Shown here piece after piece: positions 35,252 to 43,590 of a stretch of DNA of 64,000 bases. Position 1 is the stretch's first letter. Each line of letters starts with the position of its first letter. The stretch is from Marinimicrobium sp. C6131. GTDB lineage: Bacteria; Pseudomonadota; Gammaproteobacteria; Pseudomonadales; Cellvibrionaceae. The position numbers were made by a program, and so were the translations under genes. Location: positions 1,612,001 through 1,676,000 of the forward strand of contig NZ_CP110629.1 in NCBI RefSeq assembly GCF_026153455.1, in the 5' to 3' direction. The notes beneath the pieces were generated by a model. The model did no database searches, had not been told where the DNA came from, and was given only the letters and a program-made list of their open reading frames with translations.

Positions 35252-37051
35252 TCAGTTATCGACCTTCAACACGGCCAGGAAGGCGTCCTGGGGAATTTCA
35301 ACCCGGCCAACCTGTTTCATCCGCTTCTTACCGGCTTTCTGCTTTTCCAGCAGCTTTTTCTTGCGCGACGCATCGCCACCGTAGCACTTCGCCGTCACAT
35401 TCTTGCGCAGTGCTTTCACCGTGGAGCGGGCAATGACGTTGCCACCAATGGCCGCCTGAATGGCGACATCGAACATCTGCCGGGGAATCAGTTCTTTCAT
35501 TTTCTCAACCAGCGAGCGGCCGATGCTCTGGGAATGATCCCGGTGCACAATCAGCGCCAGGGCATCGACCTTATCGCCGTTGATCAGCACATCCAGACGC
35601 ACCAGATTGGCGGGCTCAAACCGGTCAAAGCTGTAATCCAACGAGGCAAAACCCCGACTGGCGGATTTCAGCCGATCGAAGAAGTCCATCACCACTTCGT
35701 TCATGGGCATGTCGTAACGCAACGTGACCTGGGTGCCGGTGTACTGCATGTCTTTCTGCATGCCGCGTTTTTCGCTGCACAGGGTGATCACATTACCGAG
35801 ATACTCCTGGGGCACCAGAATGTTGGCCTCGACAATCGGCTCGCGCATTTCCTCGATTTCGCCCGGATCGGGCAGGTTCGAAGGGCTGGAGACGTACAGC
35901 GTCTCGCCTTTGGTGGTGAGCACTTCGTAAACCACCGTCGGAGCCGTGGTAATCAGATCCAGGTCGTATTCCCGTTCCAGCCGCTCCTGGATGATTTCCA
36001 TGTGGAGCATGCCGAGGAAGCCGCAGCGGAAGCCGAAACCCAGCGCATCGGAGCTCTCCGGTTCAAAGAACAGGGACGCATCGTTCAGGGTCAGTTTGGA
36101 CAGCGCCTCGCGGAAATCCTCAAAGTCGTCGGCATCGACCGGGAACATGCCGGCGTACACCTGGGGTTTGACCTTCTTGAAACCGGGCAACGCCGGGGTT
36201 TCCGGGGTACTGGCGTGAGTCAGGGTGTCCCCGACCGGGGCACCGAGAATGTCCTTGATGCCGGCGATCACAAAACCCACTTCCCCGGCCTTGAGTTCCT
36301 TGAGCTTGGTCAGCTTGGGATTAAACACGCCAACGCTGTCCACCACGTGGGACTTGCCAATGGACTTGGTGATGATCTTGTCTTTGACCTTGAGGGTGCC
36401 CTGCTTGACCCGCACCAGCGAAACCACGCCCATGTACTTGTCGAACCAGGAGTCGATGATCAATGCTTGCAGCGGGGCATCCACATCCCCTACCGGCGGT
36501 GGCACCAATCTCACCAGTTCCTCCAGAACGTCCTCAATGCCCATACCGGACTTGGCGCTACAGCGCACCGCCTCGGTGGCTTCAATGCCGATGATGTCTT
36601 CAATTTCCTGGGCCACGCGCTCGGGCTCGGCCTGGGGCAGATCCATCTTGTTCAGTACCGGAATCACTTCCAGTCCCTGCTCAATGGCGGTGTAACAGTT
36701 GGCCACCGACTGGGCTTCCACCCCCTGACCGGCATCCACCACCAGCAGCGCCCCTTCGCAGGCAAACAGGGAACGGGAGACTTCGTAGGAAAAGTCCACA
36801 TGCCCCGGGGTGTCAATAAAGTTGAGCTGGTAGGTTTTGCCATCGCGGGCCTTATAGCTCAGGGTCACGCTCTGGGCCTTGATGGTGATGCCCCGTTCGC
36901 GCTCCAGGTCCATGGAGTCGAGCACCTGCTCGGCCATCTCCCGATCGGTCAGACCGCCACAGACCTGGATGAAGCGGTCGGCGATGGTGGATTTACCGTG
37001 GTCAATGTGGGCGATGATGGAAAAGTTGCGGATATGGCTGAGATCAGTCAC
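35252..37051 (-). CDS. lepA: Elongation factor 4
   Basis: 599 residues. The GTPase domain has HIDHGKST (G1), DTPGHVDF (G3) and NKMDLP (G4). Domains II, III and V follow, along with the LepA-specific C-terminal domain ending in GDASRKKKLLEKQKAGKKRMKQVG. It binds ribosomes and aids initiation or back-translocation under stress. The order mucD-lepA-lepB is the one seen in Pseudomonas. The ATG at 37051 is the first in frame. Confidence 0.98.
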   Translation of the reverse strand: MTDLSHIRNFSIIAHIDHGKSTIADRFIQVCGGLTDREMAEQVLDSMDLERERGITIKAQSVTLSYKARDGKTYQLNFIDTPGHVDFSYEVSRSLFACEGALLVVDAGQGVEAQSVANCYTAIEQGLEVIPVLNKMDLPQAEPERVAQEIEDIIGIEATEAVRCSAKSGMGIEDVLEELVRLVPPPVGDVDAPLQALIIDSWFDKYMGVVSLVRVKQGTLKVKDKIITKSIGKSHVVDSVGVFNPKLTKLKELKAGEVGFVIAGIKDILGAPVGDTLTHASTPETPALPGFKKVKPQVYAGMFPVDADDFEDFREALSKLTLNDASLFFEPESSDALGFGFRCGFLGMLHMEIIQERLEREYDLDLITTAPTVVYEVLTTKGETLYVSSPSNLPDPGEIEEMREPIVEANILVPQEYLGNVITLCSEKRGMQKDMQYTGTQVTLRYDMPMNEVVMDFFDRLKSASRGFASLDYSFDRFEPANLVRLDVLINGDKVDALALIVHRDHSQSIGRSLVEKMKELIPRQMFDVAIQAAIGGNVIARSTVKALRKNVTAKCYGGDASRKKKLLEKQKAGKKRMKQVGRVEIPQDAFLAVLKVDN

Positions 37052-37235
37052 TGGGCGTCAAATTCTTAGGTTGGTGCAGTTGGCAAAACGGCGGGAGGAG
37101 CCGGGCGCCCTGTGGGGGGCACTACCGAAGCCCGATGGAGCCGCCGGACAAAGGCGGCCAGTTTAGCGTATTTGGCAGACCCCGGCTATGGGGAGCCCGG
37201 CCTGCCAGCCCGTCCCTGGACCCGTTTGTGCAGGG

Positions 37236-38627
37236 CTACTCAATCCGCAGGGTGGTGAACGCCGGTTGCCCGTCGCGCAGGAAGCGCACCGCTACCGGCT
37301 TGTCTTTGGGCAGGTCGCCGATCAGGGCCCGATAGCGACTCACCGAGTCCACCTTGTCGTAGCCCAGTTGCGTAATAATGTCGCCGGGGCGCAACCCGGC
37401 ACCGGCGGCGGGGCTGCCCCGAGTGACGCGGGTCACCAGCACACCGGTCTCCTGGGCGTCGGAGGGCAGCGCTTCGACTGTCAGGCCGAGCGGATCACCG
37501 GAAGGAGAGGCGTCGGGGCCACGGCTGGCCACCTGCCCATCGTGATCCGGTAGCAGGCCGATTTCCACATCGATGGTGCGCTCATCGCCCCGCCTCATCA
37601 CCACGACGGGCACTTCCGAGCCGGGCTCGGTGCGACCCACCAGCGGGGGCAGATCACCGGACTCACCGATGGTGCGACCGTCGTACTTGAGGATAATGTC
37701 GCCCACTTCCAGACCGGAGCGGGCCGCCGGGCCCTCGGGGTCCATGTTGGAAATCAGGGCGCCGGTGGCCCGACGCAGGCCGAACGACTGGGCCAGGTCA
37801 CGGTTGACGGGCTGAATCACTACGCCCAACCAGCCGCGTTCCACCCGGCCCTTGCTCTTCAACTGCGCCACCACCTCCTTGGCCAACCCCGCCGGAATGG
37901 CGAAAGACAAGCCGATGGAGCCGCCGGAGCGGGTATAAATCTGGGAATTGATGCCCACAACCTCGCCGTCGAGGTTGAACAGCGGGCCACCGGAGTTGCC
38001 CGGATTGATCGCAACGTCCGTCTGAATAAAGGGCACATAGGTATCGTTGTTCGGGCCGGGAATGCTGCGGCCAATGGCGCTGACGATCCCGGAGCTGACC
38101 GAGTAGTCCAGACCAAAGGGCGAGCCGATGGCTAACACCCATTCTCCGACCTTCACGCTATCGGAGTCCGCAAAGCGCAGATACGGCAGATCGTCGGCAT
38201 CCACCTTTAACAAGGCGAGATCGGAGCGGGCGTCGTAACCGACCACGTCGGCAACGTATTCACGCCGATCGATCAAACGGACGTAAATATCATCGGCGTT
38301 TTCGATGACATGGTAGTTAGTCAGGATATATCCATCCTCGGAGATCACAAACCCGGACCCCATGGAGCGAACGTCCCGCTCCTGCGGCATGCGCCGCTCA
38401 AAAAACTCCCGGAAGATATCCGGAATATCCTCCTGATAGGGGACCCGATTGCCGGTTTCGACGCGGCCCTGGGTGGTAATTTTGACCACAGCGGGAGAGT
38501 GCTCTTCCACCAGCTCGGTGAAGTCCGGCAGATTGCGTGCCTGTGCCGGTAGTGCCAGCGCCAGCATGCAGACCAGGCTCATCAGATAAACCGCCAGTGG
38601 CGAACGGGAAACCTTCATATGGGGCAT
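37236..38627 (-). CDS. mucD: Periplasmic serine endoprotease, MucD/DegP family
   Basis: 463 residues with a cleavable signal peptide ending ALPAQA. The trypsin-like domain has His106 (TNYHV), Asp136 (RSDLALL) and Ser212 (NPGNSGGPLF), and two PDZ domains follow (about 255-345 and 365-455). It degrades misfolded envelope proteins. In Pseudomonas mucD closes the algU-mucABC operon and lies before lepA as here, but algU-mucABC are not found on this side. AGAGGA precedes the ATG at 38627. The 184 bp to lepA hold no gene I recognise. Confidence 0.95.
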   Translation of the reverse strand: MPHMKVSRSPLAVYLMSLVCMLALALPAQARNLPDFTELVEEHSPAVVKITTQGRVETGNRVPYQEDIPDIFREFFERRMPQERDVRSMGSGFVISEDGYILTNYHVIENADDIYVRLIDRREYVADVVGYDARSDLALLKVDADDLPYLRFADSDSVKVGEWVLAIGSPFGLDYSVSSGIVSAIGRSIPGPNNDTYVPFIQTDVAINPGNSGGPLFNLDGEVVGINSQIYTRSGGSIGLSFAIPAGLAKEVVAQLKSKGRVERGWLGVVIQPVNRDLAQSFGLRRATGALISNMDPEGPAARSGLEVGDIILKYDGRTIGESGDLPPLVGRTEPGSEVPVVVMRRGDERTIDVEIGLLPDHDGQVASRGPDASPSGDPLGLTVEALPSDAQETGVLVTRVTRGSPAAGAGLRPGDIITQLGYDKVDSVSRYRALIGDLPKDKPVAVRFLRDGQPAFTTLRIE

Positions 38628-38781
38628 GAACCATTCCTCTCAGGTCAATAACAGTAAACGCAAGGGATAGAGCCAGCTTTGACTGACGCTGGCGTCATAA
38701 ATTCCATGGATCGTGACAACGACCTGTCAGGAACGACAATGAGGGCGGATATCGAAAGGTCAAGGGCAGTACGAGAGGCAT

Positions 38782-39717
38782 TCAATCCCGCTGGACGGAC
38801 AGTCGCTCATCCCGACGCTCGAGGCGAATGGTAACGCGTCGATTTTCGGCGCGCCCTTCCGGATCGCGATTCGAGCCCACGGGGTAGCGCTCGCCATGCC
38901 AGCGCGTGATGATCTTGCGCTCGGGGACGCCGCGCTCAATCAGGTATTGCGCCACCATTTCCGCCCGCTCCCGGGACAGTTCAAGGTTTTCGGCCCTGAG
39001 GCCAACACCGTCGGTATGGCCATCCACATAGAAATGGGTAATCCGCTCATCGGCAGACGCATACAGCGCAATGCGATCCAGCTTCTCCAGTTCGGATTCG
39101 GGAAGATCGGCGTACCCTGCGGGAAAGTACAGGGCGTTGCGCTCCACCTGATCGAAATTGACCGGCAACAACCCGGACAGGCAGTCATTGAACCCGTCCA
39201 GGGCCTCGCGAAAGCCCACCGGCTCTAGCACAATCTCCGCAGCCTGGGCCCGGCCATCCCAGGGCGCATAAGAGATGATCAGTCGACGCCCCGTGCGCAG
39301 CTCCGCCGCCAACCGCTGGGAGCGCTGCCAATCCACCGCCAGCGGTTGATCGCCCGCCTGCACCGAGACGGCTTCCAGTGCTTCTGGTTGGGCCGTTTCG
39401 CGCCACTCGGGGTGTTCTGCCCGGATCCGGGCCTCGCCGCTTGCCAGATGCCGGTTGGCCTGCTGCAGGACAAAGCGCTGCGCCTCGCCCGCCCGGCGGG
39501 TAAATACCGCGCTGCCAAACCGGGGAATCGACTGAACCAGACGACACTCGAACACCGAGGCGTCCAACTGCCAACCAGCCTCGGCTACCGGACCGCGAAA
39601 CTGCTCGGCTCGCGCCCCACCCACCAGCGAACATACCAACAGCAGACACCACAGTGGTGCCCACCGAATGTTCTCGCGGTATTCCGGGATAATACGGGGC
39701 CCTGGAGGCATCATCAT
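38782..39717 (-). CDS. motY: Flagellar motor protein MotY-like, OmpA C-terminal domain
   Basis: 311 residues. A signal peptide ends in GGARA. An N-terminal domain (about 38-190) matches the form of MotY, and a C-terminal OmpA-like peptidoglycan-binding domain (about 190-300) has FYVDGHTDGVGLRAENLELSRERAEMVAQYLIERGVP and ENRRVTIRLE. MotY forms the T ring with MotX in sodium-driven flagellar motors. Placement back to back with pyrC-rnt matches Pseudomonas motY. No other motility gene is in the window. The start is uncertain because no clear ribosome-binding site precedes the triple ATG. Confidence 0.85.
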   Translation of the reverse strand: MMMPPGPRIIPEYRENIRWAPLWCLLLVCSLVGGARAEQFRGPVAEAGWQLDASVFECRLVQSIPRFGSAVFTRRAGEAQRFVLQQANRHLASGEARIRAEHPEWRETAQPEALEAVSVQAGDQPLAVDWQRSQRLAAELRTGRRLIISYAPWDGRAQAAEIVLEPVGFREALDGFNDCLSGLLPVNFDQVERNALYFPAGYADLPESELEKLDRIALYASADERITHFYVDGHTDGVGLRAENLELSRERAEMVAQYLIERGVPERKIITRWHGERYPVGSNRDPEGRAENRRVTIRLERRDERLSVQRD

Positions 39718-39842
39718 GGGTTATGGCTCATTGGCTGACTCACACTCATACCGTCCTTATCGGCACCGGATAGCTGCGCTTTAACGGCAATTTTGGTAGC
39801 ATGCCCGCTCTTTAGCCCGATTCCAGCCTTACGACGGTGTCC

Positions 39843-40898
39843 ATGACTCAGCAACTGACCCTTACCCGCCCCGACGACTGGCACATTCACCTGCGCGACG
39901 GCGACGCCCTGCCACGCACCGTGAGCGATGCGGCCACGCAGTTCCAGCGCGCCATCGTCATGCCCAATCTGGTGCCGCCGGTGACGACCGCCGAAGCGGC
40001 CATCGCCTACCGGGATCGCATCCTGGCGGTGCGGCCGGTCGGCAGTACCTTTGAACCGCTGATGGTGTTGTACCTGACCGATAACACCACACCCGCCGAC
40101 ATTCGCGCCGCCAAGGCCGCCGGCGTCGTTGCGTGCAAACTCTATCCGGCTGGCGCCACCACCAATTCCGACTCCGGTGTGACGGATATTGACGGGCTCT
40201 ACCCGGTTCTGGAGACCATGGAAAAAGAAGGGCTGCGCTTTCTGCTGCACGGTGAGGTGACCGACGCCGAGATCGATATTTTTGATCGTGAGCGGATATT
40301 CCTGGAGCGCACCTTCAGCCGACTTGTTGCGGACTTTCCCGCACTGCACACGGTGTTGGAGCATATCACCACAGCCGACTCAGTGGACTTTGTCCAACAG
40401 GCCGGAGATCGCGTTGCCGCCACCATCACGGCCCACCACCTTCGCTACAACCGCAACCATATGCTGGCGGGCGGCATTCGGCCCCACTATTACTGCCTGC
40501 CGATTCTCAAGCGCAATCGCCATCAGCAGGCCCTGATCGAAGCGGCCACCAGCGGCAGCCCCAAATTTTTTCTGGGCACTGATTCGGCCCCCCACGCCAA
40601 GGGGCGCAAGGAAGCCAGTTGCGGTTGCGCGGGTTGCTACACGGCCTACTCGGCGATGGAGCTCTATGCCGAGGTATTTGAAGAGGCGGATGCCCTGGAT
40701 AAACTCGAAGGGTTTGCCAGCCATTTCGGGCCGGATTTCTACGGCCTGCCCCGCAACGCCGACACCATCACGCTGACCCGGACCGAGTGGCAACTCCCGC
40801 AAACGCTGCCCATGGCGGATACCGAACTGGTGCCACTCGGGGCCGGCGAGACGCTGCGCTGGAAACTCACCTCCACCCGGACCAAGGGGGCGGCGTGA
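39843..40898 (+). CDS. pyrC: Dihydroorotase, class II type
   Basis: 351 residues from ATG 39843 (MTQQLTLTRPDDWHIHLRDGD); an in-frame GTG at 39837 is less likely. Zinc ligands are visible in WHIHLRDG. The carbamylated lysine is in VACKLYPAGATTNSD, further His residues lie in RFLLHGEV and HTVLEHITT, and the catalytic Asp in FLGTDSAPHAKGRKE. It closes carbamoyl aspartate to dihydroorotate in pyrimidine synthesis. The stop overlaps the rnt start. Confidence 0.97.
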   Translation: MTQQLTLTRPDDWHIHLRDGDALPRTVSDAATQFQRAIVMPNLVPPVTTAEAAIAYRDRILAVRPVGSTFEPLMVLYLTDNTTPADIRAAKAAGVVACKLYPAGATTNSDSGVTDIDGLYPVLETMEKEGLRFLLHGEVTDAEIDIFDRERIFLERTFSRLVADFPALHTVLEHITTADSVDFVQQAGDRVAATITAHHLRYNRNHMLAGGIRPHYYCLPILKRNRHQQALIEAATSGSPKFFLGTDSAPHAKGRKEASCGCAGCYTAYSAMELYAEVFEEADALDKLEGFASHFGPDFYGLPRNADTITLTRTEWQLPQTLPMADTELVPLGAGETLRWKLTSTRTKGAA

Positions 40899-41572
40899 AT
40901 CAGCCGGAAGCCGCCAAAGACCCGAATTCGCCCATGGCCAGCCGCTTCCGCGGCTATCTGCCCGTCGTCATTGACGTCGAGACCGGGGGGTTCAACGCCG
41001 CCACTGACGCCCTACTGGAAATTGCCGCCGTCACCCTGACCATGGACGACGACGGCACGCTGCGCCCGGACGAGACCTTCGATTTTCACGTGGATCCCTT
41101 TGAAGGGGCGAATATTGAACAGTCGGCGCTGGATTTCACCGGGATTGATCTGGAGAGCCCGGATCGGCCCGCCGAGCCCGAATCCATGGTGATGCCGGAC
41201 CTGATGCAGGCGATACGTCGGGCGGTGCGCGCCCACGGCTGTACCCGCGCGGTCATGGTGGCGCATAACGCGCATTTCGACCTGGGATTTGTCAACGCCG
41301 CCGTGGCACGCTGCAATATCAAGCGCAATCCTTTCCACCCATTTTCCTGTTTTGATACCGCCACTCTGGCCGGGCTGGCCTGCGGCCAGACCGTGCTGGC
41401 CAAGGCCTGTCGGGTGGCCGGCATCGAATTCAGCAACAGCGCTGCGCACAGCGCCGGCTACGACGCCGAAAAAACCGCCGAACTGTTCTGCTACATCGTC
41501 AATCAGTGGAAGCAGTTGGGGGGCTGGACCCCGCCTATGCCGGGTGAGCCCCAGGGCACCGAACAGGCCTAG
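40895..41572 (+). CDS. rnt: Ribonuclease T
   Basis: 225 residues from the GTG at 40895, which overlaps the pyrC stop as GTGA and follows a GGGGGCGG ribosome-binding site; the longer frame reaching into pyrC is rejected. DEDD exonuclease motifs are intact: VIDVETGGFNAATDALLEIAAV (Asp, Glu), VMVAHNAHFDLGFV (Asp) and HSAGYDAEKTAELF (His, Asp). It trims the 3' ends of tRNA and other stable RNAs. The pyrC-rnt pair is conserved in Pseudomonas. Confidence 0.96.
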   Translation: MNQPEAAKDPNSPMASRFRGYLPVVIDVETGGFNAATDALLEIAAVTLTMDDDGTLRPDETFDFHVDPFEGANIEQSALDFTGIDLESPDRPAEPESMVMPDLMQAIRRAVRAHGCTRAVMVAHNAHFDLGFVNAAVARCNIKRNPFHPFSCFDTATLAGLACGQTVLAKACRVAGIEFSNSAAHSAGYDAEKTAELFCYIVNQWKQLGGWTPPMPGEPQGTEQA

Positions 41573-41613
41573 GGGTCCGATTCCCCTGGGCCTGATGCCA
41601 CCCGCCAGCCCGC

Positions 41614-41748
41614 TTACCGCTGTTGTGGCGGTTGATTCGATTGACCACTGTTGCGCCGGCGGCGCTCCTCTTCTTTGCGCTTGCGGGACTCATGGCTCGC
41701 CTTGACCCACTCATCTGACCGTCGCTGCCACTGTTTGTCATTCGGCAT
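41614..41748 (-). CDS. Small highly charged protein, 44 residues, unknown
   Basis: The protein begins MPNDKQWQRRSDEWVKAS and continues through an Arg/Lys/Glu-rich helix (ESRKRKEEERRRRN) to a Gln/Pro tail. The ATG at 41748 has AGGAG nine bases upstream; an ATG at 41757 is also in frame. It lies between rnt and the stress-protein gene on the opposite strand. It is hydrophilic, with no membrane segment. Family not recognised. The clean ribosome-binding site and strongly patterned composition support a real gene. The rest of 41573-41926 holds only a possible -10 (TATGCT at 41863) for the next gene. Confidence 0.6.
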   Translation of the reverse strand: MPNDKQWQRRSDEWVKASHESRKRKEEERRRRNSGQSNQPPQQR

Positions 41749-41926
41749 GGTGCTCATCTCCTGAGATATCGGGGAACTTTGTCTCCATGGTAATCCAAAT
41801 TCGTTGCTAACCCCATGACCCCCGGGGAAAAATTATCTCTGTAAAAACGTTTCTCCGATTGCTATGCTTAGGGTTTAACACTAAAAACAATCAAGGTATC
41901 GAATTCGAACCACAGCAGGAGCCACT

Positions 41927-42748
41927 ATGACGACCCCTCAGCAGAAAATTTTTGTCGTTGTCGACCCCAACGACGAGCAGCACATCGCCCTGGAGCGCGT
42001 GGCGGTAACCGCCAAGCTGCTTGATGTAAAGCCCTACGTTTATGTCTTTGTCGCCGTCGACGGTGACGCGGTGGATACCCGGGCCAGCAACGACAAGCTG
42101 TTCCGGGATCAGCGCTGGTTCGACGCCATGATCAAGAAACCGCTGGAAGACGCCGGCATCGAATACCTGATCGAAGTCTCCTGGTCCAGCGAGTGGCAGG
42201 CCTCCATCATGCAGTCCGCCAAACGCTTTGGCGCCGACCTGATTTATCTGCCAGTCCACGCCAAGGTGAACTACACCCGCTTCACCTTTACCGAATCCAA
42301 GTGGGAGCTGCTCAAAGGGGCGCCCTGCCCCGTGGTGCTGATCCGTCCGGGCGCCAAAGAGGCCCGCAAGGTCATTCTGGCGGCAGTCAACTTCCAGGCG
42401 CAGCGCAATGTGCAACGCGAGCTGAATAAAATCATTCTGGAACAGGCACGCCATTACGCCCAGCTTTACAATGCCGAACTGCACGTTGTGAATGCCTACC
42501 TGGATTCCATGAACTATCCGGATCGCGGCCGACTGGTACGTGAAACCGGCCTGGAGCAGGATCGTATTCACGTGAACAATGGCTATACTTCAGAGGTCGT
42601 TGCCCAGGTGGCGGACGAGATCAACGCCGACCTGGTGGTGATGGGGACGCTGGGGCAGAACGGTATGACCACCTCTCGTCGCGGTAACACCGCCGAGCGC
42701 CTGATTGCGGCGCTGGATGACGATGTGATGGTGATTAACCACGAGTAA
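41927..42748 (+). CDS. Tandem universal stress protein, UspE-like
   Basis: 273 residues with two Usp domains (about 5-140 and 148-272). The second has the ATP-binding loop MGTLGQNGMTTSRRGNTAERLI (GxxG then GNTAE); the first has a degenerate loop, as in UspE. It is a cytoplasmic stress protein induced on growth arrest in relatives. AGGAG precedes the ATG. It is monocistronic and followed by an inverted pair of palindromic repeats. Confidence 0.92.
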   Translation: MTTPQQKIFVVVDPNDEQHIALERVAVTAKLLDVKPYVYVFVAVDGDAVDTRASNDKLFRDQRWFDAMIKKPLEDAGIEYLIEVSWSSEWQASIMQSAKRFGADLIYLPVHAKVNYTRFTFTESKWELLKGAPCPVVLIRPGAKEARKVILAAVNFQAQRNVQRELNKIILEQARHYAQLYNAELHVVNAYLDSMNYPDRGRLVRETGLEQDRIHVNNGYTSEVVAQVADEINADLVVMGTLGQNGMTTSRRGNTAERLIAALDDDVMVINHE

Positions 42749-42767
42749 GGTTCAAGGCCACACCTTG

Positions 42768-42893
42768 GTTACGGCGGATGCGCGCTTCGCGCTCCGAAAC
42801 GTCGGACCGATCCGCCCTACGAATACGAATAGCACGGAGTTCGCGTAGGGCGGATCGGTCCGACGCATCGGAGCGAAGCGCATCCGCCGTAAC
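42768..42893. repeat. Inverted pair of short palindromic repeats
   Basis: Copy one (42768-42821, GTTACGGCGGATGCGCGC...) and copy two (42844-42893, CGTAGGGCGGATCGG...) are inverted versions of the repeat at 14991-15046, separated by 22 bp. Together they can form a stem of about 50 bp. They lie between the convergent stress-protein and lipoprotein genes, where such elements often act as bidirectional transcript ends. Confidence 0.88.
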
Positions 42894-42914
42894 AGTCTCG
42901 CTTATTGACCTCCC

Positions 42915-43574
42915 CTACTGACGCAACGCGTCCAACTCCTCCCGAAACCACTTCATCCATTCGAGAAACGCCCTCTGCACCTGCATGGCCGTCAGGGGAC
43001 TGTTGCGCTCGTTCAATGAGCGATCGATCGGTTGGCGGCTGGTCATGGTGGCCACCAGATCACCCGACACACTGTCGTACAGATCCAGCGTCAGCAACAT
43101 CACGATGGTGCCCCGCGGTGCCCCGGAACCTTCCTCCGGCGCCTGAACCGCCTGACGCAGCTGCCCCCGGACCTCCAGCACACTCGGCCCGGGATCCATG
43201 GCCAGCGCATAGTCGCCGCGCATCACCAGAGTGTGCACCAGCGACTCGGTGTAGGTCTGGCGGAAAAACTGGCGATCGTTGCGGTTAAGGTCTTTGAGAG
43301 GCAGCTCCCGACCGGCCGGGCGCCACTGATCCAGATTCAGCGCCGGCACCCTCAGGGAGTTATAGCCGCTGAAATCCACCCCCGGCACCACAAATACACC
43401 GTCCAGCGCGGGGTCGTCCAATGTGGCCACCAGGGCGTCGTCCTCGCCGGCATCACCCGCCGACTCGGCACGCTCACGCTCATCGGATTCCGGCGTACTG
43501 GCGCAGCCCACCATCAGCAGGCTTAGAGCCAGCAAGCCCAGCCAGCGAGGACCACCGGAAATACGACGCTGCAT
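42915..43574 (-). CDS. Lipoprotein, DUF3313-like
   Basis: 219 residues. A signal peptide ends in lipobox LMVGC (Cys about 24), then comes an acidic linker and a folded domain from about 60. The pattern VVPGVDFSGYNSLRVPAL...LVMRGDYALAMDPGPSVLEVRGQLRQA...TIVMLLTLDLYDSVSGDLVATMTSRQPID resembles DUF3313/DUF799-type lipoproteins that carry a nucleotide-free Rossmann-like fold in the envelope. Role unknown. It lies 16 bp after purL on the same strand and may be cotranscribed with it. Confidence 0.7.
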   Translation of the reverse strand: MQRRISGGPRWLGLLALSLLMVGCASTPESDERERAESAGDAGEDDALVATLDDPALDGVFVVPGVDFSGYNSLRVPALNLDQWRPAGRELPLKDLNRNDRQFFRQTYTESLVHTLVMRGDYALAMDPGPSVLEVRGQLRQAVQAPEEGSGAPRGTIVMLLTLDLYDSVSGDLVATMTSRQPIDRSLNERNSPLTAMQVQRAFLEWMKWFREELDALRQ

Positions 43575-43590
43575 AACTCCCCTCTTCTGA

